A stretch of DNA of 64,000 nucleotides from Micromonospora sp. WMMA1947 (GCF_027497355.1 NZ_CP114909.1:3987001-4051000), one strand, 5' to 3'; positions 19,107 through 28,160 are shown, counted from the first letter of the stretch. Translations and numbers: made by a program. Notes: a model not told the origin generated them from the letters alone.

Positions 19107-20993
19107 TCAGTTGAAGCAGTCCTCGACGGTGTTGGCGCAGTTGGTCGGGTCGTTGTTGCTGATGAGGGACTTGTCGTCGAGCTTGACGCGTCCTTCGTTG
19201 TTGAGGACGCCGCCGGCGACCCGGTGGAGCTTGCTGGAGTCGGTGGCGGTGTTCTTGGTGACGTGGGTCTTGGTCAGGGTGATCTTCGCCTTGTTGTTGA
19301 AGATGCCGCCGCCGTTGAGGGCGGTGTTGCCCTTGATGTCGGTGTCGCGGATGGTGAGGGTGGCGTTGTCGTCCTTGTCGTGCTCGCGGGTGAGGAAGCC
19401 GTCCTCGATCTTGATGAGCCACTCACCGTTGAAGATGCCACCACCGAAGCGGTTGGCGGTGTTGTCGACGATCTTGCTGTCGGCGATCGTGGCGCTGGCG
19501 TGCTCCTTGTTCTCCGGGTAGCCCCAGTGCTTGCCACCGGTGACCACCACACCGCCGCCGTCGCCGTCGGCGTGGTTCTTGGCGACGTGGACCTTCTCCA
19601 GGAGCAGGTCGGTGTTCTCGGCGTACACGCCGCCGCCGTTCTCGCAGGCGGTGTTGCCCGTGATCGCGGTGAAGGAGACCGTGACGGTGCCGCCGCTGCT
19701 GAACAGACCGCCACCGTTCTTGCCGGCGCGGTTGTCCGACAGGCTGGACTTGACGCCGTCCTTGCCGTGGTCGGAACCGAAGATCTCGACGATCCCGGCC
19801 GCGTGGTGCTTGCCCTTCGGGTCGTAGCCCTTCGGCGCGGCGGAGGCCGCCGGGCCGTGCCCACCGGACAGGCCGCTGCCGTTGGCGATGCCGCCGCCGT
19901 TGCCGCCTGCGGTGTTGTCGTCGACGTGGGTTTCCTCGACCTTGAGGATGCCCTCGTTGAAGATGCCGCCGCCGTCGCCCTGGGCGTGGTTGCCGACGAC
20001 CTTGCTCTCCTTGAGCCAGGTGCGGCCGTAGTTGGCCACGGCGCCGCCGTCGCCCTCGGCGTTGTTGTCGACGAGCTTGACGTTGTCCAGGTAGGCGCTG
20101 CCGCCACGCTCGACGAGCAGCGCGCCGCCGTCACCCTCGACCCGCTTGTCGTCGTCCTTGCCGCCGTTCATGCCGTCGGCAACGGGCGTGACAGCGGCGG
20201 CGGTGGTCGCCGCGGCCGGGGCCGCGACAGCCGGGGCGGCGGCCGGTGCCGCGACCGCCGGAGCGGCCGGAGCGGCAGCCGGGGCGGCGGCCGGCGGCTG
20301 GCCGCCGCCGGGAGCCCCGCCACCCGGGTACTTGAACTCGTTGGCGTTGCCGCCGGAGACGGTGAGGTCCTTGAGGGTGAGGTCGCCGCCGTCGACGACG
20401 CGGAAGATGCGGAAGGTGTCTTCGGCGTCGCGCTTGATGGTGGAGCCGTTGCCCTTGATGGTGACGTCCTGCTTGATCTCGGGCAGGGCGGAGCCGACCT
20501 TGCGGTCCTTGACGCCGAGTTCGTAGGTGCAGTTCTCGGCGAGCTTCAGGGTGCCGCCGTGGTCGCGGTTGGCCAGTTCGAGGGCGTCGACCAGGGCGTC
20601 GTCGTCGCAGGCGACGTCGCGGGTCTTGCCGTGGTCGTCCTTGCCGTCCTTGCCCTTGTCCGGGCCCCACTCGCCGCGGTCACGGCCTTCCTGGCCACGG
20701 TCCTTGCCGTCCTTGCCGTTCCAGTCCTTGTCGTGCCCGTCCTTGTCGTAGCCGTCCCGGCCGTACTCGCCCTTGTCGCCGTGGTCATCGGCGCTGAGCT
20801 GCTGCGTGGTCGACCACTTGACGTCGGCGAGGCGGTGCGGGCCGGTGGCCCCGGTGGTCGCGTAGGCCACGCCGGCGAGGCTGACCGCTCCGGTCAGGCC
20901 CACGACGCCGGTGGCGAGCCACATCCGGCGACGCCGGAGCGGGGAGATGGTCTTGCTGGTGGCGTCATTGTTATTGCGAAGGTAGTTGGACAT
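19107..20993 (-). CDS. Secreted right-handed beta-helix protein, paralogue 1
   Basis: 628 residues. The N-terminus is basic (PLRRRRM) followed by a hydrophobic segment WLATGVVGLTGAVSLAGVAY, so it is a signal or anchor. Residues ~60-120 are an extremely Asp/Lys/Gly-rich linker. An Asn/Gly-rich beta-helix then begins with a CDDDALVDALELANRDHGG segment, as in parallel beta-helix/POMP-like proteins. It has many turns of the form GNxAxGxGGGIxN (GDGGGIFNEG, GGNGGGIANG, ENGGGVYAEN, LNGGGIFNNK). A Pro/Ala-rich insert interrupts the helix near residue 240. No catalytic residues are recognised; roles could be surface structure, adhesion or polysaccharide binding. It shares three blocks of apparently identical DNA with the next gene. 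The ATG at 20993 has only a weak ribosome site. Confidence 0.8.
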   Translation of the reverse strand: MSNYLRNNNDATSKTISPLRRRRMWLATGVVGLTGAVSLAGVAYATTGATGPHRLADVKWSTTQQLSADDHGDKGEYGRDGYDKDGHDKDWNGKDGKDRGQEGRDRGEWGPDKGKDGKDDHGKTRDVACDDDALVDALELANRDHGGTLKLAENCTYELGVKDRKVGSALPEIKQDVTIKGNGSTIKRDAEDTFRIFRVVDGGDLTLKDLTVSGGNANEFKYPGGGAPGGGQPPAAAPAAAPAAPAVAAPAAAPAVAAPAAATTAAAVTPVADGMNGGKDDDKRVEGDGGALLVERGGSAYLDNVKLVDNNAEGDGGAVANYGRTWLKESKVVGNHAQGDGGGIFNEGILKVEETHVDDNTAGGNGGGIANGSGLSGGHGPAASAAPKGYDPKGKHHAAGIVEIFGSDHGKDGVKSSLSDNRAGKNGGGLFSSGGTVTVSFTAITGNTACENGGGVYAENTDLLLEKVHVAKNHADGDGGGVVVTGGKHWGYPENKEHASATIADSKIVDNTANRFGGGIFNGEWLIKIEDGFLTREHDKDDNATLTIRDTDIKGNTALNGGGIFNNKAKITLTKTHVTKNTATDSSKLHRVAGGVLNNEGRVKLDDKSLISNNDPTNCANTVEDCFN

Positions 20994-21055
20994 CGGAGCT
21001 CTCTGCCCTCTCCTTGTACCTGACAAGGTCGCTTCGCCTCGGCGAGGCGGCCTTC

Positions 21056-21074
21056 GCTACAAATCGGTTGTAGC
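21056..21074. promoter_or_regulatory. Conserved leader palindrome of beta-helix gene 1
   Basis: Inverted repeat GCTACAA-ATCGG-TTGTAGC, 63-81 bp upstream of the start codon. The same element occurs at the same distance before paralogue 2. Both copies lie just downstream (minus strand) of a shared TTCTCATACGGT, which contains a -10-like TACGGT. It is therefore probably in the 5' untranslated RNA or an operator at the transcription start. Confidence 0.5.
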
Positions 21075-21123
21075 TGCTGAAGATGACCGTATGAGAACCT
21101 TCTTCGCCTCGCGGCCATACACG

Positions 21124-21148
21124 AAAAAAACCCGCATAAGGGTGCGGG
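21124..21148 (-). terminator. Factor-independent terminator with T-run
   Basis: On the minus strand the stem CCCGCA/TGCGGG with loop CCCTTA is followed by seven T residues. It lies about 130 bp past the end of beta-helix gene 2. A true T-run is unusual in this GC-rich window. The 3' half, ATGCGGG plus T-run, recurs upstream of paralogue 2 without the pairing arm. Confidence 0.65.
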
Positions 21149-21221
21149 CGGGATGGGCGGGCGCAGTGCGGTCCGGACGCCCCGGCGGGGGACACGGCGG
21201 TCGGCCGGGCCGCTCCGGGGT

Positions 21222-21257
21222 GGGAGCCCTCCTCGCACGACGGCGAGAAGGGCTCCC
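21222..21257 (-). terminator. Hairpin terminator after beta-helix gene 2
   Basis: 15-bp arms GGGAGCCCTCCTCGC / GCGAGAAGGGCTCCC with one mismatch and a 6-nt loop, 20 bp past the stop codon of paralogue 2. Confidence 0.7.
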
Positions 21258-21277
21258 CGGTTATGTGGTGGTGCGGT

Positions 21278-23020
21278 TCAGTTGAAGCAGTCCTCGACGG
21301 TGTTGGCGCAGTTGGTCGGGTCGTTGTTGCTGATGAGGGACTTGTCGTCGAGCTTGACGCGTCCTTCGTTGTTGAGGACGCCGCCGGCGACCCGGTGGAG
21401 CTTGCTGGAGTCGGTGGCGGTGTTCTTGGTGACGTGGGTCTTGGTCAGGGTGATCTTCGCCTTGTTGTTGAAGATGCCGCCGCCGTTGAGGGCGGTGTTG
21501 CCCTTGATGTCGGTGTCGCGGATGGTGAGGGTGGCGTTGTCGTCCTTGTCGTGCTCGCGGGTGAGGAAGCCGTCCTCGATCTTGATGAGCCACTCACCGT
21601 TGAAGATGCCACCACCGAAGCGGCCGGCCGTGTTGTCCACGACGGCACTGTCGGCGATCGTGGCGCTGCCCGCCAGGCCGTCCTTCTCGGCGCCGTTGCC
21701 GGCCCAGTCCCGCCCGCCGGTCGTCACCACGCCGCCGCCGTCGCCGTCGGCGTGGTTGCCCGCCACGTGGACCTTCTCCAGCAGCAGGTCGGTGTTCTCG
21801 GCGTAGACGCCGCCACCGTTCTCGCAGGCGACGTTGCCACCGATCGCGGTGAACGAGACGGTGACCCAGCCGCCGCTGCTGAACAGACCACCACCGTTGC
21901 GACCCGCCCGGTTGTGGCTCAGCGTGCTCAGCGAGGCGTCCTTGCCCTCGTACGCCCCGATGATCTCGACGGTGCCCGCGTGGTGCTTGCCGTGCTCACC
22001 CTTGCCGGCCTTCGCGGCCGAGGCCAGGTCGACCGGCCCGTCGTGGTGCTCACCGCTGCCGTTGGCGATGCCGCCGCCGTTGCCGCCTGCGGTGTTGTCG
22101 TCGACGTGGGTTTCCTCGACCTTGAGGATGCCCTCGTTGAAGATGCCGCCGCCGTCGCCCTGGGCGTGGTTGCCGACGACCTTGCTCTCCTTGAGCCAGG
22201 TGCGGCCGTAGTTGGCCACGGCGCCGCCGTCGCCCTCGGCGTTGTTGTCGACGAGCTTGACGTTGTCCAGGTAGGCGCTGCCGCCACGCTCGACGAGCAG
22301 CGCGCCGCCGTCACCCTCGACCCGCTTGGCGTCCAGCTCGGCCAGGTCGGCGGCCTTCGGCACGGACGGCCCGGGGTACTTGAACTCGTTGGCGTTGCCG
22401 CCGGAGACGGTGAGGTCCTTGAGGGTGAGGTCGCCGCCGTCGACGACGCGGAAGATGCGGAAGGTGTCTTCGGCGTCGCGCTTGATGGTGGAGCCGTTGC
22501 CCTTGATGGTGACGTCCTGCTTGATCTCGGGCAGGGCGGAGCCGACCTTGCGGTCCTTGACGCCGAGTTCGTAGGTGCAGTTCTCGGCGAGCTTCAGGGT
22601 GCCGCCGTGGTCGCGGTTGGCCAGTTCGAGGGCGTCGACCAGGGCGTCGTCGTCGCAGGCGACGTCGCGGGTCTTGCCGTGGTCGTCCTTGCCGTCCTTG
22701 TCCCAGTCGCCCTTGTCCGGGCCCCACTCGCCGTCCTCGCGGCCTTCCTGACCACGGTCCTTGCCGGCCTTCTCGCCGCCCTTCCCGCGCTCGCCGCGGG
22801 AGTCGTCGCCGGCGCTCTGCGGCGCGGCGGCGTGGTTGTCCGCCACCGGTTCGGTGCCGGGATTGTCGTCGCGGGCGGCGAGACCGCCGAGCGCCGCCAG
22901 CCCGACGACGCCGGTCAGCCCGGCCACGCCGGTGGCGACCCAGAGCGCCCGCCGCCTGCTCGTCCGCGGCGGGGGCGTCATCGGAGCGCCGCCGTCGGGT
23001 GTCGTTACGTCGTTCGACAT
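21278..23020 (-). CDS. Secreted right-handed beta-helix protein, paralogue 2
   Basis: 580 residues with the same architecture as its neighbour: a cytoplasmic head of ~25 residues, a hydrophobic anchor (WVATGVAGLTGVVGLAALGGL), an Asp/Lys/Gly-rich linker, then an Asn/Gly-rich beta-helix with repeated GDGGGIFNEG-type turns and a C-terminus ending TNCANTVEDCFN. Two Cys residues near the end may form a disulfide. It lacks the Pro/Ala-rich insert of paralogue 1. DNA blocks 21278-21623, 22053-22328 and 22374-22700 match paralogue 1 base for base by eye, while the intervening parts differ clearly. The function is unknown. The ATG at 23020 has a weak AAAGGG ribosome site. Confidence 0.8.
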   Translation of the reverse strand: MSNDVTTPDGGAPMTPPPRTSRRRALWVATGVAGLTGVVGLAALGGLAARDDNPGTEPVADNHAAAPQSAGDDSRGERGKGGEKAGKDRGQEGREDGEWGPDKGDWDKDGKDDHGKTRDVACDDDALVDALELANRDHGGTLKLAENCTYELGVKDRKVGSALPEIKQDVTIKGNGSTIKRDAEDTFRIFRVVDGGDLTLKDLTVSGGNANEFKYPGPSVPKAADLAELDAKRVEGDGGALLVERGGSAYLDNVKLVDNNAEGDGGAVANYGRTWLKESKVVGNHAQGDGGGIFNEGILKVEETHVDDNTAGGNGGGIANGSGEHHDGPVDLASAAKAGKGEHGKHHAGTVEIIGAYEGKDASLSTLSHNRAGRNGGGLFSSGGWVTVSFTAIGGNVACENGGGVYAENTDLLLEKVHVAGNHADGDGGGVVTTGGRDWAGNGAEKDGLAGSATIADSAVVDNTAGRFGGGIFNGEWLIKIEDGFLTREHDKDDNATLTIRDTDIKGNTALNGGGIFNNKAKITLTKTHVTKNTATDSSKLHRVAGGVLNNEGRVKLDDKSLISNNDPTNCANTVEDCFN

Positions 23021-23075
23021 GAGAGCCCTTTCGGTTCTTCCCAAACGGGTCGCACCGCCCCAGGCCGGGCGACCA

Positions 23076-23094
23076 GCTACAAACCGGTTGTAGC
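23076..23094. promoter_or_regulatory. Conserved leader palindrome of beta-helix gene 2
   Basis: GCTACAA-ACCGG-TTGTAGC, 56-74 bp upstream of the start. Like paralogue 1, it follows a conserved TTCTCATACGGT on the minus strand (about 23105-23116) and, further upstream, ATGCGGGC plus a T-run. This conservation between otherwise diverged flanks points to regulation. Confidence 0.5.
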
Positions 23095-23223
23095 CTCTGA
23101 TCAGCACCGTATGAGAAGGTTCCTCGCGAGGAAGACGTATCCGAAAAAAGCCCGCATTCCTCCCACGAACGGCGGTCGGTGAGCAACCACGTCAGGGGGA
23201 CCGGAACGGCCCAGACAGCGACA

Positions 23224-23261
23224 GGCCCCACCACCCGCCGTCGAGGCGCGGTGGTGGGGCC
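23224..23261. terminator. Terminator hairpin after pepP
   Basis: A perfect 12-bp stem GGCCCCACCACC with a 14-nt loop, 25 bp beyond the end of the aminopeptidase gene on the minus strand. Confidence 0.75.
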
Positions 23262-23285
23262 CGCCGGAGAAAGCGGCCGCAGGGA

Positions 23286-24764
23286 TCAGCCGGGCAGGCG
23301 GGGTCCCGCCTCGCGCTGCTCGGCCAGCCAGGTCTCCACCTCGGCGGAGGCGCGCGGCAGCCCGGCCGACAGGTTCACCGGGCCGTCGGCGGTCACCAGG
23401 ATGTCGTCCTCGATCCGCACGCCGATGCCCCGCAGCTCCTCCGGGACCAGCTCGTCCTCCGGCTGGAAGTAGAGCCCCGGCTCGACGGTGAGCACGTACC
23501 CCTCGCCGAGCGGCCCCTCGCGGTAGGTCTCCTTGCGCGCGTTGGCGCAGTCGTGCACGTCGATGCCGAGCATGTGGCTGGTGCCGTGCAGCGTCCACCG
23601 CCGGTAGACCGTGGAGGTCGGGTCCATCGCCTCGTCCACGCTCACCGGCAGCAGCCCGAGATCCTTCAGCGCCTCAGCCAGCACCCGCATCGAAGCCAGG
23701 TGCACGTCCCGGAACGCCACGCCGGGCCGGCACATCTCGATGCCGGCCTGCTGCGCGGCGTACACCGCGTCGTAGACCTGACGCTGCAACGGCGTGAACC
23801 GGCCGTCGACCGGCAGCACCCGGGTCACGTCGGCGGTGTAGAGGTTGCGGTTCTCCACGCCCATGTCCATCAGCAGCAGGTCACCCGGGCGGGTGGCGCC
23901 GTGGTTGTGCACCCAGTGCAGGATCGTGGCGTGCTCGCCGGCCCCGACGATCGAGCCGTACCCGACGTCGTTGCCGTCGTGCCGGGCGCGCAACGCGAAC
24001 ACGCCCTCCAGCAGCCGCTCGGAGACCCCGCGGTCGGCCGGCAGCGCCCGGGCCACGTCCTCGAAGCCGCGCACCGTGGCGTCGCACGCCTCCTGGAGCT
24101 GCGCGATCTCCCACTCGTCCTTGACCAGCTTCAGCTCGGCGATCGTGATCGCCAGCTCCCGGTCGCGGCCGGGCTGACCCTCGGCGCGCGCGCCGTCGTA
24201 GGGACGCACCGCCGCGTCCACCCGGGCGTCGAAACCGCGAAGCACCCGGGTACGCCCCGGCGCCAGGTCGGCCAGCGCCGCGTCCAGCTCGCTCAGATCG
24301 GCCGTCGGCAGGCCCAGCTCGGTGGACTTCTCCCGCAGCGTCGGCCGGCGGCCCACCCACAGCTCACCGTGGCGGCTGCGGAAGAACTCGTCCGTCGCCC
24401 GGGACGACCGGGGCCGCATGAACAGCGTGGACTCGCCACCCGGCCGCAGCACGAGGACGCTGTCCGGCTCCAGGTCGCCGGTCAGGTACGCGAAGTCGCT
24501 GCCCGGCCGGAACCGGTGGTCGGTGTCGTTGGCGCGTACCTTCTCGTTGCCTGTGGGGATGACCAGCGTCTCGCCCGGGAAGGCCTCGGCCAGCGCGGCC
24601 CGCCGCTTGGCGTGGTTGGGCACCTCCGGGCGCGGGGTGACCGGCAGTTCGGTGTCCCGCCAGCCCTGCCGCATGAACGACAGGAACGCCTCCGGGAAGT
24701 CCGGGTCGTGCGACTCGGTGCCGTCCGCCGCCTTGCCCTGCCGGTTTCGCTCCTCAGCCATCAT
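23286..24764 (-). CDS. pepP: Xaa-Pro aminopeptidase (aminopeptidase P, M24B)
   Basis: 492 residues. It cleaves the N-terminal residue from peptides with proline at position 2, using a two-metal (Mn2+) centre. The AMP_N domain (about residues 45-180, with GSDFAYLTGDLEPDSVLVL) precedes the pita-bread catalytic domain. All metal ligands are visible: LLMDMG and YTADVTR (two Asp), HGTSHMLGIDVHD (His), LTVEPGLY (Glu) and GVRIEDDI (Glu). The first of two tandem ATGs at 24764 follows GGGAGGGCGA. It is cytoplasmic and monocistronic, divergent from asparagine synthase. Confidence 0.93.
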   Translation of the reverse strand: MMAEERNRQGKAADGTESHDPDFPEAFLSFMRQGWRDTELPVTPRPEVPNHAKRRAALAEAFPGETLVIPTGNEKVRANDTDHRFRPGSDFAYLTGDLEPDSVLVLRPGGESTLFMRPRSSRATDEFFRSRHGELWVGRRPTLREKSTELGLPTADLSELDAALADLAPGRTRVLRGFDARVDAAVRPYDGARAEGQPGRDRELAITIAELKLVKDEWEIAQLQEACDATVRGFEDVARALPADRGVSERLLEGVFALRARHDGNDVGYGSIVGAGEHATILHWVHNHGATRPGDLLLMDMGVENRNLYTADVTRVLPVDGRFTPLQRQVYDAVYAAQQAGIEMCRPGVAFRDVHLASMRVLAEALKDLGLLPVSVDEAMDPTSTVYRRWTLHGTSHMLGIDVHDCANARKETYREGPLGEGYVLTVEPGLYFQPEDELVPEELRGIGVRIEDDILVTADGPVNLSAGLPRASAEVETWLAEQREAGPRLPG

Positions 24765-24873
24765 TCGCCCTCCCTGAGCCCCGTCGCTGGTCCCGACGGT
24801 ACCGCGCGCACGTCAGCGGGAGGTGCCTGCGGTGCCGCGACGACGGCTTCCGGCGCGTGGAAAGATGGCGGCC

Positions 24874-26835
24874 ATGTGCGGACTCCTGGCCTTCTTCAGC
24901 GCGCGCGGCGACGCCGCCGCCCACCGCGACCACATCGCCGGCGCACTGGAGTGCCTGCACCACCGTGGCCCGGACGAGACCGGGGTCGAGGTGGTCGGCG
25001 ACGCCTCCGGCCGGTACGCGGACGGCGTGTTCGCGCACAAGCGCCTGGCGATCATCGATGTGGCGCTGAGCCACGAGCCCCTGCCCTACGCGGGCGGGCG
25101 CTACCTGCTCACCTTCAACGGCGAGATCTACAACTACATCGAGCTGCGTGAGGAGCTGATCCGCGACTACGGCGCCCAGTTCGCCACCAACGGCGACGGC
25201 GAGGTGATCGTCGCCGGCTACCACTACTGGGGTGAGCAGGTGCTCACCAAGCTGCGCGGCATGTTCGCGTTCGTGATCTGGGACCGGCAGGAGCGGCGGG
25301 CCTTCGGCGCGCGGGACTACTTCGGCATCAAGCCGCTGCACTACCTCGAGACGCAGGACGGCCTCTACCTCGCCTCGGAGAAGAAGGCGCTGCTGCCGTT
25401 CGCGCACTCGGCGTACCAGGGCGACGCGGGCATCGACACCGCCAACCTGAGCCACTACCTGACGCTGCAGTACGTTCCCGAGCCGGGCACGCTGCACAAG
25501 GGGATCAGCCGGATCGGCTCGGGGGAGTACCTGACCTGGACCCCTGGTGGCCGGATCGAGGTGCGCCGCTGGTACCGGCCGGTGTTCCGCCCGGCCCCGG
25601 TCTCCGACGAGCAGCGGCTCTACCACGACATCCGGGAGACGCTGCGCGAGAGCGTCCGGATGCACATGCGTTCGGACGTGCCGGTCGGCTCGTTCCTGTC
25701 CAGCGGCATCGACTCCACCGCGGTGGTGGCGCTGGCCCGCGAGTTCAACCCGAACATCCTCACCTTCACCGTCGGCTACGACGTGCCCGGCTACTCCGAG
25801 ATCGACGTGGCCCAGGACTCGGCCCGGCACCTCGACGTGACCACCATCCCGACCAAGATCGGGCCGCAGGACATGATCGACGCGCTGCCGAAGATCGTCT
25901 GGCACCTGGACGACCCGGTCGCCGACCCGGCGCTGGTGCCCCTGTACTTCGTGGCGAAGAAGGCCGCCGAGCACGTCACCGTGGTGCTCTCCGGCGAGGG
26001 CGCGGACGAGTTCTTCGGTGGCTACACGATCTACCGGGAGCCGCTGTCGCTCAACGCGGTCAACAGCCTGCCCGACGGCGTGCAGAAGGGCCTGCGCGCG
26101 GTGTCCAAGGCCATCCCGCAGGGGGTCAAGGGCAAGAGCTTCCTGGAGCGCGGCACCACCCCGATCGAGGAGCGCTACTACGGCAACGCGCGGATGTTCA
26201 CCGAGGAGGAGAAGCAGCACCTGCTGCGCCGCTACGACCCCTCGGTGCGCTACACCGACGTGACCGCGCCGATCTACGCCGAGTGCACCGAGCTGGACGA
26301 CGTCACCAAGATGCAGTACGTCGACCTCTACACCTGGCTGCGCGGCGACATCCTGGTCAAGGCCGACCGGATCTCGATGGCGCACTCGCTGGAGGTGCGG
26401 GTGCCGTTCCTGGACCGGGAGGTGTTCAACGTCGCCGCCGGCATCCCGGTCGACCTGAAGCTGCCGCCGCGCTCCGAGGCCACCAAGTACGCGATGCGCC
26501 AGGCGCTGCAGGGTGTCGTACCGCCGGCCATCGTCAACCGCAAGAAGCTGGGCTTCCCGACCCCGACCCGGGTCTGGCTGCGCGGCGAGATGTACGAGTG
26601 GGCGCGGCACGTGCTGTCCACCTCGGGCGCCGGCGACCTGATCGACCTGTCGTACGCGATGCGCCTGCTGGAGGAGCACAAGCGGGAGGAGGCCGACCAC
26701 TCCCGCAAGGTGTGGACCGTGCTGATCTTCTGCATCTGGCACGCCATCTTCGTGGCCAAGACGCTCGACCCGGGCATCCAGCGCAACCAGTCCGCGCTGC
26801 TCACCAAGCCGGTCGTCGGCAGCATGGTGCGCTGA
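24874..26835 (+). CDS. asnB: Asparagine synthase (glutamine-hydrolysing)
   Basis: 653 residues. It makes asparagine (or amidates another carboxylate) from aspartate, ATP and glutamine. The N-terminal class II amidotransferase domain starts MCGLLAFFS with nucleophile Cys2, which fixes the start at 24874 even though an ATG lies 9 bp upstream. HHRGPDETG and FNGEIYNYIELREEL complete the glutaminase site. The synthetase domain has the PP-loop LSSGIDST and the LSGEGADEFFGGY motif, and then DILVKADRISMAHSLEVRVPFLD. The 653-residue length is typical of actinobacterial AsnB. Context is not a biosynthetic cluster, so primary metabolism is likeliest. Confidence 0.93.
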   Translation: MCGLLAFFSARGDAAAHRDHIAGALECLHHRGPDETGVEVVGDASGRYADGVFAHKRLAIIDVALSHEPLPYAGGRYLLTFNGEIYNYIELREELIRDYGAQFATNGDGEVIVAGYHYWGEQVLTKLRGMFAFVIWDRQERRAFGARDYFGIKPLHYLETQDGLYLASEKKALLPFAHSAYQGDAGIDTANLSHYLTLQYVPEPGTLHKGISRIGSGEYLTWTPGGRIEVRRWYRPVFRPAPVSDEQRLYHDIRETLRESVRMHMRSDVPVGSFLSSGIDSTAVVALAREFNPNILTFTVGYDVPGYSEIDVAQDSARHLDVTTIPTKIGPQDMIDALPKIVWHLDDPVADPALVPLYFVAKKAAEHVTVVLSGEGADEFFGGYTIYREPLSLNAVNSLPDGVQKGLRAVSKAIPQGVKGKSFLERGTTPIEERYYGNARMFTEEEKQHLLRRYDPSVRYTDVTAPIYAECTELDDVTKMQYVDLYTWLRGDILVKADRISMAHSLEVRVPFLDREVFNVAAGIPVDLKLPPRSEATKYAMRQALQGVVPPAIVNRKKLGFPTPTRVWLRGEMYEWARHVLSTSGAGDLIDLSYAMRLLEEHKREEADHSRKVWTVLIFCIWHAIFVAKTLDPGIQRNQSALLTKPVVGSMVR

Positions 26836-26850
26836 CCCGAGCGTGACGAG

Positions 26851-26884
26851 GAAGGGCCCCCGGGATGTTCCCCGGGGGCCCTTC
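26851..26884. terminator. Bidirectional terminator hairpin
   Basis: A perfect 14-bp stem GAAGGGCCCCCGGG with a 6-nt loop ATGTTC, between convergent genes ending at 26835 and 26896. Its GAAGGGCCCC half resembles the repeat elements at 29297, 42312 and 52643. Confidence 0.85.
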
Positions 26885-26895
26885 TCCGTGCGTGA

Positions 26896-28032
26896 TCAGC
26901 GACCGGTGCAGGTGACAGTCGGCAGGGAGTTGGTGCCGGAGAAGTTCGCCGTGAAGCCGAACGTGGTGGTGCCCTCCGGCGGGACGCTGCCGTTGTAGGC
27001 GGCGTTGGAGACGCTCACCGACGCCCCGCTGCCGCTCAACGTGCCGTTCCACACCTGGTTGATGGTCTGGCCGCTGGGCCAGGTCCAGTTCGCGGTCCAC
27101 CCGGAGTACGTCCGGGTGCTGTGGTTCATGATCGTCACTTCGCCCTGGAAGCCGCCACCCCAGGCGGTGACCACCTTGTACACCGCCATGCAGGAGCCGG
27201 CCGGCATGGTCGGGCTGGTCGTCACCGGCGGAGGCGAGGTCGGCGGTGCGGTCGTCGGCGGCGCGGTGGTGGGCGGCGCGGTGGTCGGCGGCGCGGTCGT
27301 CGGGGGGTTGCTGCCGCCCGAGCCGATCCCGGTCACCTCGCCGTTGCCGCCGTCGAACGTCACGTCCGAGCAGCCGAAGAAGTTCTCCTGGCTGTCCGAG
27401 CGGACCCAGCGCGAGTAGATGATGTGCCGGCCGCTCTTGTTCGACGGCAGGTTGCCGCTGAAGTAGTAGTGCCCGTCGTTGGTGCCCACCGCGCCGCGCT
27501 GCGGCGGGTTGGTCACCTGCAGGAACGGCTGCTCCTCCAGGTCGCTCCAGGCCAGCGGCCGGTTCGGGCTCCAGCTGTCCTTGGTCACGTAGAAGTAGAA
27601 CGTGCCCGGGTGGTGGGCCCAGTTGCTGTACCGGAACTCGATCGACCGTCCAGCCGTCAGGTGCGTGAGCGGCCAGTCGTTGCGCGCCGCGTCGTACCCG
27701 CTGAAGCCGGGGTTGCCGCCGCTGCACAGCTTGCCGTCGGGGATGAACCCGACGGTGCGCCCGCCGGCGTCGGAGCGCAGCACGCTGAACCAGTTGTACA
27801 GCGAATTCGCCCCGCTCTCGGCCACCGCCGACGAGCAGGCGGGGTTGTTCGGCCGGATCTCACCGGTTCCGGTGAGGCCGTCCTTCCAGCACAGGTAGGT
27901 GCGGGCGCCCGGCGTCATGGCCGCGCCGTGCGCGGCCGCCGGTCCAGAGTTGGTGACCAGGGCGAACGCGCCCAGGGTCAGGGTGGCGGCCGCGGTGAGC
28001 AACGCGGCCGTACGGGATCGGGTTCGGTGCAC
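26896..28032 (-). CDS. Secreted lytic polysaccharide monooxygenase (AA10) with CBM2
   Basis: 378 residues. The signal peptide ends AAA-H at residue 35, so the mature protein begins with His, the first ligand of the copper 'histidine brace'; the second His is in YSNWAHHPGTFYFYV. The AA10 catalytic domain (~35-230) oxidatively cleaves crystalline chitin or cellulose. A linker of four PPTTA repeats leads to a C-terminal CBM2 (~275-378: AWGGGFQGEVTIMNHS, GWTANWTWPSGQTINQVWNG) with the expected aromatic residues and flanking Cys pair. The substrate, cellulose or chitin, is not decided by sequence alone. The upstream region carries two perfect palindromes. Confidence 0.94.
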   Translation of the reverse strand: MHRTRSRTAALLTAAATLTLGAFALVTNSGPAAAHGAAMTPGARTYLCWKDGLTGTGEIRPNNPACSSAVAESGANSLYNWFSVLRSDAGGRTVGFIPDGKLCSGGNPGFSGYDAARNDWPLTHLTAGRSIEFRYSNWAHHPGTFYFYVTKDSWSPNRPLAWSDLEEQPFLQVTNPPQRGAVGTNDGHYYFSGNLPSNKSGRHIIYSRWVRSDSQENFFGCSDVTFDGGNGEVTGIGSGGSNPPTTAPPTTAPPTTAPPTTAPPTSPPPVTTSPTMPAGSCMAVYKVVTAWGGGFQGEVTIMNHSTRTYSGWTANWTWPSGQTINQVWNGTLSGSGASVSVSNAAYNGSVPPEGTTTFGFTANFSGTNSLPTVTCTGR

Positions 28033-28160
28033 GGGGATCTCCTGACTCGCGGAGCGTGGCCCGGTTCGGCCTGCTCCGCTGCGACGAGCGGATGCGACGA
28101 TCGCGGTGCCCGCGCCCGGTCAGCGTGCGGCCGGGGCCGTCGACGGGCGCGCACCGTCTG

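Noticed and set aside
21000..21148. Leader of beta-helix gene 1 considered as a c-di-AMP (ydaO-type) riboswitch
   Set aside because: Only one short dyad and a T-run are conserved; the riboswitch core sequences are absent.
19107..23020. Regular repeats considered as a CRISPR array or satellite
   Set aside because: The periodicity is imperfect, in frame and explained by Asn/Gly beta-helix turns in two coding sequences.
24874..26835. Asparagine synthase considered as part of a lasso-peptide or other antibiotic cluster
   Set aside because: Neighbours are aminopeptidase P and an LPMO; no precursor peptide, protease B or carrier domain is nearby, and the protein looks like standard AsnB.
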